A DNA stretch of 48,235 nt, taken from assembly GCA_903876735.1 (NCBI GenBank), contig CAIRAW010000064.1:1-48235 (forward strand), in the 5' to 3' direction. The notes beneath the pieces are model-generated. The model was not told the DNA's origin. It did no database searches and saw nothing but the letters and a program-made list of their open reading frames with translations. Positions 1-8,600 of the stretch are shown one piece after another. The stretch's first letter is position 1, and each line of letters opens with the position of its first letter. The position numbers and the translations under genes are program-made. Origin of the DNA: an uncultured beta proteobacterium. GTDB taxonomy: Bacteria > Pseudomonadota > Gammaproteobacteria > Burkholderiales > Burkholderiaceae_C.

Positions 1-1
1 C

Positions 2-223
<222 letters not shown>

Positions 224-228
224 CCCAA

Positions 229-264
229 GAGGACGCAGATGACAGCTTTGTCATCTGCGTCCTC
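229..264. promoter_or_regulatory. Perfect 16-bp inverted repeat containing a CusR-box-like operator (site A)
   Basis: Arms GAGGACGCAGATGACA and its exact complement flank a 4-base loop (GCTT). The core at 239-254 is ATGAC-N6-GTCAT, the layout of the E. coli CusR box (AAAATGACAA-N2-TTGTCATTTT). It lies 103 bases before the response-regulator start, and a TCTAAT hexamer at 277-282 could be the -10 box. The same core occurs at 8911-8926 and 11195-11210. No T-run follows, so an operator is favoured over a simple terminator, although in RNA it could also end the preceding gene. Confidence 0.7.
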
Positions 265-356
265 GATGTAGCGGTGTCTAATGTCTGTCTGTGCAACCGA
301 CGTTCAGGTTTCGATAGGACAACGATGGTTTACACCGCGCTCAGGACACGGCCGGC

Positions 357-1043
357 ATGAAGATCCTGCTGGTCGAAGACGAACAGAAAATCGCCGACTT
401 TGTCTGCGCGGGACTTGCGGCGCGCGGGCTTGAAGTGCGGCATTGCGACGACGGCAATGTCGGCCTGGAACTCGTAAGCCAGGGCGTCTTCGATGTCATC
501 GTGCTCGATATCATGCTGCCCGGGCGCGACGGCCTGTCGGTGCTCAAGGCCTTGCGCGCTGCCGGCGTGCCGACGCCGGTCATCCTGCTCACGGCGCGTA
601 ACGAACTCAGTGACCGCATCGAGGGCCTCAACCTGGGCGCGGACGATTACCTGGCCAAGCCGTTCTATGTGGAAGAATTGTTCGCGCGCATCCAGGCTCT
701 GCTGCGCCGCCTGGCAGGCGACCGCAGCAACACGGTGCTGGTGGGCGACTTCAAACTCGATCGCATCACGCGCCACGCCAGTTGTGGCGCGCGCTCGGTT
801 GAACTGACGACGCGTGAGTTCAGCCTGCTCGAGTACCTGATGCGTTCGGCTGGCCAGGTCTTCACGCGCAGCCAGATTCTCGAACACGTCTGGGGCTATG
901 ACTTTGATCCCAGCACCAACGTGGTGGACGTCTGTATCAAGCGCATTCGCGCCAAGCTGGCTGACCTCGACGACGCTGGCGACAGCGCGGCTTTGATTGA
1001 AGCGGTGCGCGGTGCCGGCTACCGGTTCAAGCGCTTGGATTAA
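357..1043 (+). CDS. OmpR/PhoB-family response regulator, CusR/CopR-like
   Basis: The 228-residue protein has a receiver domain (about 1-115) and a winged-helix trans_reg_C domain (about 128-226). The acidic pocket residues are near E7/D8, the phospho-acceptor is D51 in VLDIMLPG, and the conserved lysine is K101 in LAKPF. The C-terminal half has the typical LTTREFSLLEYLM and VVDVCIKRIRAKL helices. The sequence is closest in style to heavy-metal regulators such as CusR, CopR and IrlR. A histidine kinase gene follows after 2 bases. The palindrome 229-264 upstream matches the CusR-type binding site, so autoregulation is likely. The actual signal is unknown. Confidence 0.93.
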   Translation: MKILLVEDEQKIADFVCAGLAARGLEVRHCDDGNVGLELVSQGVFDVIVLDIMLPGRDGLSVLKALRAAGVPTPVILLTARNELSDRIEGLNLGADDYLAKPFYVEELFARIQALLRRLAGDRSNTVLVGDFKLDRITRHASCGARSVELTTREFSLLEYLMRSAGQVFTRSQILEHVWGYDFDPSTNVVDVCIKRIRAKLADLDDAGDSAALIEAVRGAGYRFKRLD

Positions 1044-1045
1044 GC

Positions 1046-2434
1046 ATGACGATTGCGTTTCGCACCCGGTTGTTTGTGATCGCGATCCTGATCGTGGGCT
1101 GCGTGCTGCTACCAGTCGTCGGTCTGGGCTGGTCGCGCATCCTGAGCTTTGAGGTTGGGCGGCTCGACGAGCGGCTTTGCATGGAGGCGCGCCGGCTTCT
1201 GATGCCGCCAAAGCAGGGCGAGGATTTCCACCGTTTGCAAGCCGATATGCTGGGCAAGCTGCGTCTGACCCAAGCCGAGCAACTGATGTTGCAACGGCAG
1301 TCGCGCGATGGACAAGAGCGCCTGCAGTCAGAGCACTGGCCGATCGGGCTCACCGTCGACAGTCTGGACTGGCGCTCCGTAACGTCACGCGAACGCCCGG
1401 GTGCGGCTGGCAACTGTGCGCTGGCTTCTTTTGAGTCGTCGGGTGCGGTCTGGCGTGCGGCGCTGCACACGGCGCCTGAAGGCCGTAGTTTTGTTGCGGC
1501 AGACCTGGTCGAGTTAAAGAGCGAACTGCAGGGCGCGCTGCGCAACGCCCTGACGCTGGTGATTCCGCTGGCCTTGGTGCTTTCCGCGCTGGGTGCCTGG
1601 CTGTTGGCGGCGCTGACGATGCGCCCGGTCAATCGCTTGCGCGAGGCCATGCTGGGTGTGACGCAAAAGGCGCTGGACCAGCGATTGCCCAGCAGCGGCG
1701 AAGACCGCGAGTTCAAGGAACTGATTGCCGCCTACAACGCCATGCTGGCAAACCTGGAGCAGAGTTTTGCGCAGGCCACGCGCTTTTCAGCCGACGCTGC
1801 GCATGAGCTCAAAACGCCGCTGACCATTTTGCAGGGTCGCCTCGAGCAGGCGGTCAACAACGCACAAGACCCGCTGCTGCAAGCCGAGCTCACGGGCTTG
1901 CAGGACGAGGTGGCACGGCTGGCCAACATCACACGCAAACTGCTGATGCTCTCGCAAGCCGACGCCGGTCGTCTGGCGCTCCATGTCAGCACGCTCGATC
2001 TGAGTGCCATGCTCAAGGAACTGCTGGCCGACGCCGAGATGCTGCTCAGCCATCAGACCATCCGCAGCGACATCGAGCCGAAATTGCTGACGCCGGGCGA
2101 TGCGCTGCTGCTGCGCCAACTCTTCAACAACCTGCTCAGCAATGCCGTGCGCTATTGCCGCAGCGCCGGCACCATCACGGTGACGGCGCGCGCTTTGCCC
2201 GACGGTATCGAGTGTGTCTTTGGCAACCCCTGCGAAGCCATTGCGCCCGAGAGCCGGGCACATTTTTTTGACCGCTTCTTTCGTGGTGATGCCTCGCGCA
2301 ACCGGCGCACCGAGGGCCATGGATTGGGCCTGAGCCTGGCGCGTGAGATCGCACGCGCGCATGGCGGAGAGCTCACACTGCAGGCCAGCGCTGCTGATCA
2401 GGTGATCATGCGGCTGTGGTTGCTCAAATCCTGA
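1046..2434 (+). CDS. Membrane sensor histidine kinase, CusS-like
   Basis: The 462 residues contain a first membrane segment (about 9-28), a periplasmic region (about 30-165), a second membrane segment (about 168-190), a HAMP linker, a HisKA domain with the phospho-acceptor H253 in AAHELKTPLT, and an HATPase domain with NNLLSNAVRYC (N box) and GHGLGLSLAREIARAHGG (G2). The G1 region is altered (FGNPCEAI instead of DNGxGI), a variant seen in other kinases. The periplasmic part has no obvious Cu/Ag ligand cluster such as His/Met-rich stretches, so metal sensing is not shown. It forms an operon with the regulator and ends 9 bases from the convergent phosphatase gene. Confidence 0.93.
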   Translation: MTIAFRTRLFVIAILIVGCVLLPVVGLGWSRILSFEVGRLDERLCMEARRLLMPPKQGEDFHRLQADMLGKLRLTQAEQLMLQRQSRDGQERLQSEHWPIGLTVDSLDWRSVTSRERPGAAGNCALASFESSGAVWRAALHTAPEGRSFVAADLVELKSELQGALRNALTLVIPLALVLSALGAWLLAALTMRPVNRLREAMLGVTQKALDQRLPSSGEDREFKELIAAYNAMLANLEQSFAQATRFSADAAHELKTPLTILQGRLEQAVNNAQDPLLQAELTGLQDEVARLANITRKLLMLSQADAGRLALHVSTLDLSAMLKELLADAEMLLSHQTIRSDIEPKLLTPGDALLLRQLFNNLLSNAVRYCRSAGTITVTARALPDGIECVFGNPCEAIAPESRAHFFDRFFRGDASRNRRTEGHGLGLSLAREIARAHGGELTLQASAADQVIMRLWLLKS

Positions 2435-2443
2435 AAACCGACT

Positions 2444-4498
2444 TCACTGCGCAGCCACCGACCACGTGTCCTCAACCTGGCGGTTTTTGCGCGTGCCGGT
2501 TTCGTCTGCGGGCAGCCAGGCGCGCACATACTGGCCAGTGACGGCGCTGGGCGTGACGGTGACGCGAAGGTGGCCCGAACTGCTCAGGATCGTGCCGCTG
2601 GTGTAGTGGTAGCTGCTCGCCAGTGCAGCGCCGCTATTGGTGTTGCTGGCGCTCGGTTGTGGCACTTCCTGGTAGATGATGCCGTCGAGATCCTGTTTGG
2701 CGTAAAGATGGTCGTGTCCATGGAACACGGCCGTGACACGGTTTTGCACCAGCAGTTGGTGGATGGGCATGGCCCAACCGGCTCGTTTCTGCACAAACCC
2801 GTTGCTGCCATCGGGATTCTTTCCACCCCATTCGAAGAAAGGCGCAGCCTCGATGCCGCCGCGCATCTGGCCATCGAGGCCGCCGACCAGGTTGTGCACG
2901 AAGACAAACTTGTATTTCGCCGCGCTGGCGGCCAGTGTCGTCGCCAGCCACTGATATTGACGCTCGCCTAGCGTGAGGTTCCAGCCGTCCTGACTGCCTT
3001 GCTTGCTGGACTTCCAGTAGGGGTCAAGCACGATGAACTGGGCGTCGCCCCAGCGCCAGGCATACCAGGACGCGCGCTCGCCGACAAAGGGTTCGGCAAA
3101 GCTGTCGCCACTGTAGAAGGCGCCCGGCACCGGATTGGGGAAATACTGCTGGCGCGCCTGTGTCGCCCAGATGGCGTTGTTCTGGGCCGTGCCGTTGTTC
3201 AGCCAGCCCAACTCGCCATCGTGGTTGCCGTTGACAAGGAACAGCGGTACGGAATGAGTGATCAGGCCGAAGTTGCTCTGCTCGTAGGCGTAGCGTGTAT
3301 TCACCGTCGCGGCGTTGGGGGCCATCTGCACCACGGCGCTCAGAGGCTCAGCGTGCTTCTCTGTCATGAAAGTGTCGCCCAGGTCGATGTGAAAGTCCGG
3401 CGTGTCGGCCAGGATGTTGGCCAACGTGCGGCGGTACAGCGGCAGGCTGGAGTTCTCGTCCAGATGCGAGTCGGCCTGAAGGGTAAATGTAAAGGTACTT
3501 GGCGTGGTTCTGGCCGTATGGAACGAGTACTCGGCCGTAGGGACAGCGCTTGTCCTATCAGCGCCTCGGTAGTAAAGCCGGTAGTAGTAGAGCGAATCGG
3601 CAACCAGCCCATCCATGGTCAGTTCTACCGGTGTTCCCGCCGCCAAGGCGGCTATGGGTGTTTGCCTGTCGTACAGACCCGATGTTGCGCCATACATGGC
3701 GTACACGCTACCGCTTTGGTTAGCCGAATAAACTTTGGCCTTGATTGAAGCCAGGTCCGGCGAGCCCAGAACGATGTTTCCAGTAAACGAGCCAGAACCA
3801 TCGGTGAAATTGACCCAAAAGCCCCTGCCCTTGCCGAGGGTCCCTGCTCCAAAGTCCTTGTAGGATTGGCTTTGAATGTAGTTGGCAAGTTCACCCGTGG
3901 TCAGTGACGGCGTGTAAAAGTACCACGTGCTGTTGCTGTTGTCCCAGGCCCACAGACTGGCGACATTGCCCAGATTGGAACTGAAAGTTGCCGGCGAAAC
4001 GTCATCCGCTGTTGCAACCAGGTTCCAGCCGTTGGCAAGAGTGGCGCTCGCGAGCGAAAAGCCCACGCCACTCTGGGTTCCCAATGAAACCGGAGCCGAC
4101 GCATTGACCCAAAAACCTTCACCGGGGTTGATCGTGCTCAGGATGTTGTAGCCGTTCGCTGCGGCGTAGGACGCAAGTGTCCCCGCAGTATCCAGAGAAG
4201 GCGCGTAAAAGGCCCACCTGGAGCCCGTGGGGTCCCATTTCCACACGCTCTGAATTCCGGCTTGTGCACCGATACCCGTCTTGACATCCATCGGCGTGGC
4301 GGTGCTGTTGCCGGCAAGATTCCAGCCGGTACTTAGCGACAAGGGATACGAGACGGTCTGCGCCAACGTTGGTAAGAACAAGGATGCGCAAGAGGTGAAG
4401 CCGATGAGGAGGGTGGCAGCGATGGCAGCGCCAGGTTTACCTGGCTTGTGAGAATGTCTGGCGTGCAAGCGCAACACTGCAGTTGTGAAGCAACTCAT
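2444..4498 (-). CDS. Exported calcineurin-like metallophosphatase with two N-terminal GWNL/FWVN repeats
   Basis: The ATG at 4498 is chosen because AAGGA lies 8 bases upstream and homology to the 8803 gene starts there; an in-frame start at 4552 is possible. A long n-region precedes the hydrophobic core AAIAATLLIGF and cleavage is likely after LPTLA. Two repeats follow (about 50-145 and 146-232), each with GWNL, W-WD, FY-PSL and a GFWVN ending. Next come a fibronectin III-like segment as in purple acid phosphatases (about 250-330) and the metallophosphatase domain with QADSH (343-345 for DSH), LGDTF (374-376 for GDT), GNHDGE (from 424), FVHN and GHDHLY. All metal-ligand motifs are present. It is the last gene of the block starting at 8803. 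The substrate is unknown. Confidence 0.88.
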   Translation of the reverse strand: MSCFTTAVLRLHARHSHKPGKPGAAIAATLLIGFTSCASLFLPTLAQTVSYPLSLSTGWNLAGNSTATPMDVKTGIGAQAGIQSVWKWDPTGSRWAFYAPSLDTAGTLASYAAANGYNILSTINPGEGFWVNASAPVSLGTQSGVGFSLASATLANGWNLVATADDVSPATFSSNLGNVASLWAWDNSNSTWYFYTPSLTTGELANYIQSQSYKDFGAGTLGKGRGFWVNFTDGSGSFTGNIVLGSPDLASIKAKVYSANQSGSVYAMYGATSGLYDRQTPIAALAAGTPVELTMDGLVADSLYYYRLYYRGADRTSAVPTAEYSFHTARTTPSTFTFTLQADSHLDENSSLPLYRRTLANILADTPDFHIDLGDTFMTEKHAEPLSAVVQMAPNAATVNTRYAYEQSNFGLITHSVPLFLVNGNHDGELGWLNNGTAQNNAIWATQARQQYFPNPVPGAFYSGDSFAEPFVGERASWYAWRWGDAQFIVLDPYWKSSKQGSQDGWNLTLGERQYQWLATTLAASAAKYKFVFVHNLVGGLDGQMRGGIEAAPFFEWGGKNPDGSNGFVQKRAGWAMPIHQLLVQNRVTAVFHGHDHLYAKQDLDGIIYQEVPQPSASNTNSGAALASSYHYTSGTILSSSGHLRVTVTPSAVTGQYVRAWLPADETGTRKNRQVEDTWSVAAQ

Positions 4499-4525
4499 GC
4501 GTAAGTCCTTGAAAGTGTTGACAGT
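3813..4525 (-). repeat. Duplicated 5' gene segment, copy 1
   Basis: This segment aligns with 8118-8830 at a constant offset of 4305 bases from 3813 to at least 4520, with no gap inside the coding part. Spot checks of stretches show close to 90% identity. It covers the 5' end of the phosphatase gene: leader, signal peptide and both GWNL/FWVN repeats. It marks a recent duplication or gene conversion within the locus. Confidence 0.85.
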
Positions 4526-4597
4526 GAGCTGTGTTGGGACGACTTTGACCACCGGGGCAATGGAAGCAAGTCCGAAACCAAGACCAAGTTGTCAAGG

Positions 4598-4717
4598 CTA
4601 AGGCCCTGGTGTCGGTGGCGGATCAAAGCTTGTTGGGGTGCCGGTCTTATTTGAGGAGTTGCTACCGCCACAAGCTAGGAGCATCAGCGAAGTCATAAGA
4701 ATTGCAAAAAGTTTCAT
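4598..4717 (-). CDS. Small lipoprotein, 39 residues
   Basis: An ATG at 4717 opens a 39-codon frame ending in TAG at 4598-4600. The product starts MKLFAILMTSLMLLACGG: a lysine, a hydrophobic stretch and a lipobox LLAC with Cys16, followed by a Ser/Asn/Thr-rich and then Pro-rich tail ending PPPTPGP. This is a typical short bacterial lipoprotein. It sits in the 195-base gap between the Ig-like gene (4748-5647) and the phosphatase gene on the same strand, so it is probably part of the same transcript. The ribosome-binding site is weak (GGTAAA about 6 bases upstream). The function is unknown; a lipid anchor or assembly helper for its exported neighbours is only a guess. Confidence 0.7.
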   Translation of the reverse strand: MKLFAILMTSLMLLACGGSNSSNKTGTPTSFDPPPTPGP

Positions 4718-4747
4718 TTGTATTTACCACTAATTTGATGACCGAAT

Positions 4748-5647
4748 TCAAAGCAAAGTCGGCACTTCAACTCCAATCAGCGCAGCAATGTACTCTGGTG
4801 TCGAAACATCGGTGGTCGGTGCGACAGCGCTAACCACTGCCTTGAGTGTTGACATATCAGTCGTGCTGTTGTGCATCACTTCCGTGAAGTATTTCCCCAC
4901 TGCAGTCTGATTATTGAATTGCAAGGCCGTATTGCCCCAGGCTGGATCAGTGAGTGGCATGTTCGCCAGATTACCAAAGATCTGATAAATCGTGTCACCC
5001 CGGCTCCAGGTGTTGAGTGCGCTGACAATATCGGCAATTGCCTGCGCCTTGGTCGCTGCAGACGCGCTGTCCTTGACGACGTTGGCGACCAGCTGCGTCG
5101 CAAAGTCCATATTCGTCATGGAATCTGCATAGGTCGATGTGAACTGCGGCTTGGTAGCGAAGATTTCGACAATCTGTTTGACCGTCATACCTGCGTTGTA
5201 GGCGTCAGCCATCTGGCCCATGAAGGTTGCCCCGGGTGCTGCGCTAAAGGCAACGACCGAAAAGTGATACAGGCTGTCAAGAGTTTGCGTTGTGAAGTTG
5301 TAATTGTTCTCTCCTGTATAGTTGTTGCCGGCCATATCCTTGATGGCACCTGCTGCAATCTCCATCTGGTAGCCGGTGAAAATGCCGAGGTCATTGCTTG
5401 GGTTGATGGTCAGGGTGCTGCCGGAGATGTTCAGGTTGGTGCTGGTGGCCGCGTCGTAAGTGGCAAGGGTTGTGCCTGCCGCAGTCTTGAGGAGAATGTT
5501 GCCGCTGCCCAGCTGTATCGGCTCACCAAAAGTGAAAACAATGTTGTCTGCGACCCCGACGCCGAAAGCTCCGCCAGTCGGGCTAATGCTCAGGACCGTG
5601 GGCGGTGTCATGTCGATGCTGGGGGGTTCAGGAAATGTGGATGGCAC
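4748..5647 (-). CDS. Ig-like (Big_5/SbsA) domain protein with helical C-terminal domain
   Basis: Translation starts at a GTG preceded by AAGGAG 7 bases upstream, a strong site that fixes the start. Residues about 13-115 form a Big_5-type Ig-like domain (TPPTVLSISPTGG, DNIVFTFGEPI, IKDMAGNNYTG). The remaining 185 residues are rich in Ala, Asn and Thr, with helical segments such as VKQIVEIFATKPQF, resembling DUF4214-like or S-layer-associated regions of type I secreted proteins. There is no N-terminal signal peptide, which would fit type I secretion, but no secretion genes are nearby. It lies 48 bases downstream of the FGE-arylsulfotransferase gene and upstream of the small lipoprotein. It is probably a surface or extracellular protein. 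Confidence 0.75.
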   Translation of the reverse strand: MPSTFPEPPSIDMTPPTVLSISPTGGAFGVGVADNIVFTFGEPIQLGSGNILLKTAAGTTLATYDAATSTNLNISGSTLTINPSNDLGIFTGYQMEIAAGAIKDMAGNNYTGENNYNFTTQTLDSLYHFSVVAFSAAPGATFMGQMADAYNAGMTVKQIVEIFATKPQFTSTYADSMTNMDFATQLVANVVKDSASAATKAQAIADIVSALNTWSRGDTIYQIFGNLANMPLTDPAWGNTALQFNNQTAVGKYFTEVMHNSTTDMSTLKAVVSAVAPTTDVSTPEYIAALIGVEVPTLL

Positions 5648-5695
5648 TTGGCTTCTCCTTGGTCAAACGTCAGGACAAATTTACGCTAGGTCAGA

Positions 5696-8600
5696 TCAGG
5701 GGTAAGTCTCAATCGTACCGATAGGTGACAAACTCTTGCCCACCAGTCCGGGGAAATCAGCCCCGTAACGCGTGACCCGGAAGACGGCGTTCATGAACTG
5801 GTCGCTGCGGTTCGGATCGGTGGGCACGGTGCTGCCCTGCGCCAGCGGCGTTGTGGTGACCGGGTTCACGTAGCGCCACACCGTCTCGCCGGCCGAAGTG
5901 ACCTCAAACAAGTTGCCCTTGATGCCTTCGGTGATCAGCGTGTTGCCGTTGGGCAGGCGTTGCGCTCCAGAAATTTCAGCCGAATAGAAACTCGTTGGCG
6001 GTGTGCCGGTGTAAGTCCAGAGCGCTGACGTGGGCCCATAGGCGGCGCCGCTCACGATGCTGTAATTGCCAGCCGTATCAATTGGCGGCACGATCTCGTC
6101 AACTGTGGAGTAGCCGCGGCCGATGCCGTTGTTGTAGATCAGGATGTTGCCGGCCCCCGGCAGGCCGGGCTCGATCCAGTGTGTGTGGTGCTGCTGGTAG
6201 AGTTTGCGCTCGGCACTGGTGCCACGGTCGTACTGCTGCGCGTAACCCCAGCGGTACAGGATGTCGCCGCCCTTGCCGTGGCTGCCCCCCGCATGGCTGG
6301 CCGACTGCGCCGTCGTTGTGCCGTGGTCGATCACGAACAGTTCACTATTGCCGCGGATGCTGATCATGATCTGATCGAGTTGGGCGTTGTAGTCGATGCC
6401 GTTGGCATGGTTCCAGAATTGCTGGACCTTGTTGTTGGCCACACCGTTTACGTCGATCAGCTCCGGGTGGTTTGCGACCACGCCATAGTTGCTCTTGCTG
6501 GCGTCAAAGTCCTGAATCATGTGATCCCAGATATGCCACTCCCAGACCACCGTGCCGGTGCTGCTACCGGTCGGCTTTATCTCGACCAGGTAATCCGGCA
6601 GCATGTACCCCTGCGTCGAGATGCTGGAATCGAGCAAGGCCGGATTGAAGCCGGCCGCGATGACCTCGGCATAGCTCTTCTTCTCGCTCGCCAGAATCAG
6701 CACATTGCCATTGGGCAGTACCTTGAAATCGTGGTGCGCGATGTAGCTCGGGCCGTAGTAGTTGAAGCCCCATACCAGGTTGCCGGCCCAGTCGTATTCT
6801 TCGATGCGCCCGCCCTCGCCGCCGCCGGTCGAGGGGCCGACGTTGGGCATGGCGCTGGCGCGGATCATGTGGCCGTTTTCCAGCAGGTAGGAGGAGCGCC
6901 CCGGCTCGCCGGTGCTGGTCCACTTGTGCACGTACTGCCCGGCGTTGTTGAGCAGGTAGGTGGCCGTGCTGTGCAGCGGCGACATCAGGGTGTAGCCGGC
7001 GAATGCCTTGCTCGTGTTGTTGAGCATCAAACCGACCGTGTTGGTGGTCGAGCTGCTGCTCTTGTCCGGCCGCATGACGCGAAAGCCGACCTGTAGCCAG
7101 GCTGAATCGGGGTTGCTGTCGGGCGAGCCGCCGAGCGACCAGGACGGGTCGCGGTTCGAGACGCGGCTGTAGCCCAGAAACTGCTGGCCGCCTCCATTCC
7201 ACCAGGTGCCCCCGCGCATGGCGCGCCAGGGCAGGTTGTTCTGCGAAATGTCACCCGTGGCAGGGCCTGGTGGATCAACGGTGATGTTATTCGTGACGCA
7301 GTACTGGTAGTAGGTGTTTGAATACCAGTCGTTGACCCATTGCCAGGCATTGCCCGCCATGTCGGTCAGGCCAAAGGCGTTGGTGCTGTCGCGTGTCTGG
7401 TAAGTCGCGTCGGTGGCAGGCCAGCTGTAGTCTGTCTTGTTGCGCAACGAACCGTTGTAGAAACCGACGGGTGTGGTGTGCGGGAAGTCGCCGTTTTCCC
7501 ATGGATCGCCGGAGCCTTGCCAGTTGGAGAGTCGCCCGTCGGCATTGGTGTCATTGCCCCAGGGGAACTGGTAGTAGGGGTTGGTCTGACCGCCGCGCGC
7601 CGCGTATTCCCACTCGGCTTCGGTGGGCAGACGGTAGCCGTTTTGGGTGAGATCACAGGTGCCGGTCGAGAGGTTGTAGCACGGCGTGTAACCGTCCCGC
7701 GTGCTCAGCCAGTTGGCAAATGCGGCAGCACCGAACCAGCGCACGCCGGTAACCGGGTGCAGTTCGCGTCCCGTGCGTACCGTGAAGCTGCCATTGGCAT
7801 AGCTGATGGTGGACAGCGGGACCGACGTGGTGGTGTAGAAAAAGATGTTGCTGCCGCCCACCGCATAGACGATGCCCGAACGTACCTCAATCAAACCGGT
7901 CGCGAGTGCGGCGTTCAGGTAGGTGGCGTATTCGCTGTTGGTGACCAGCGTCGTTGCCATATAGAAGGGAGAGATCGTGACGTTGTGCAGCGGGATCTCG
8001 TCACTCGGATGGTCGGGGTCGATAAAGTTGAAATGGTCGCCCATCACAAAGCTGCCACCCGGGATATGCGCGAACGTTGGCGTGAATGGGGATGGGGACG
8101 TCGCGCCTGCGCAGTTAACCCAAAAGCCCCTGCCCTTGCCGAGGGTGCCGGCTCCAAAGTCTTCGTAGGATTTGCTTTGAATGTAGTTGGCCAGTTCACT
8201 CGTTGTGAGTGACGGTGTGTAAAAGTACCAGGCGCTGTTGCTGCTGTCCCAGGCCCATAGGCTGGTGACATTGCCCACATTGGAGCTGAAAACTCCTGGC
8301 GAAAGCTCATCCGCTGTTGCAACCAGGTTCCAGCCGTTGGCAAGATTTGTGCTCGCGAGCGAAAAGCCAACGCCACTCTGGGTTCCCATTGAAATCGGCG
8401 TCGACGCATTGACCCAAAAACCTTCACCGGGATTGATGGTTGTCAGGAGGTTGTAGCCGCTCGTTGTGGCATAGGACGCCAGCGTCCCGTTGGCATCCAA
8501 GGAGGCGGCGTAAAAAGCCCACCTGGATCCCGTGGTGTCCCATTTCCACACACTCTGAATTCCGGCTTTTGCACCGATGCCCGTTTTGACATCCATCGGC

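Noticed and set aside
229..264. Palindrome as a plain rho-independent terminator of the SQR gene
   Set aside because: No T-run follows, and the core recurs at two other promoters; operator use explains it better, though both roles may coexist.
330..1211. Long minus-strand open frame antisense to the response regulator
   Set aside because: Mirror of a clearly real gene in high-GC DNA; Ala/Arg/Gln-rich product without family features.
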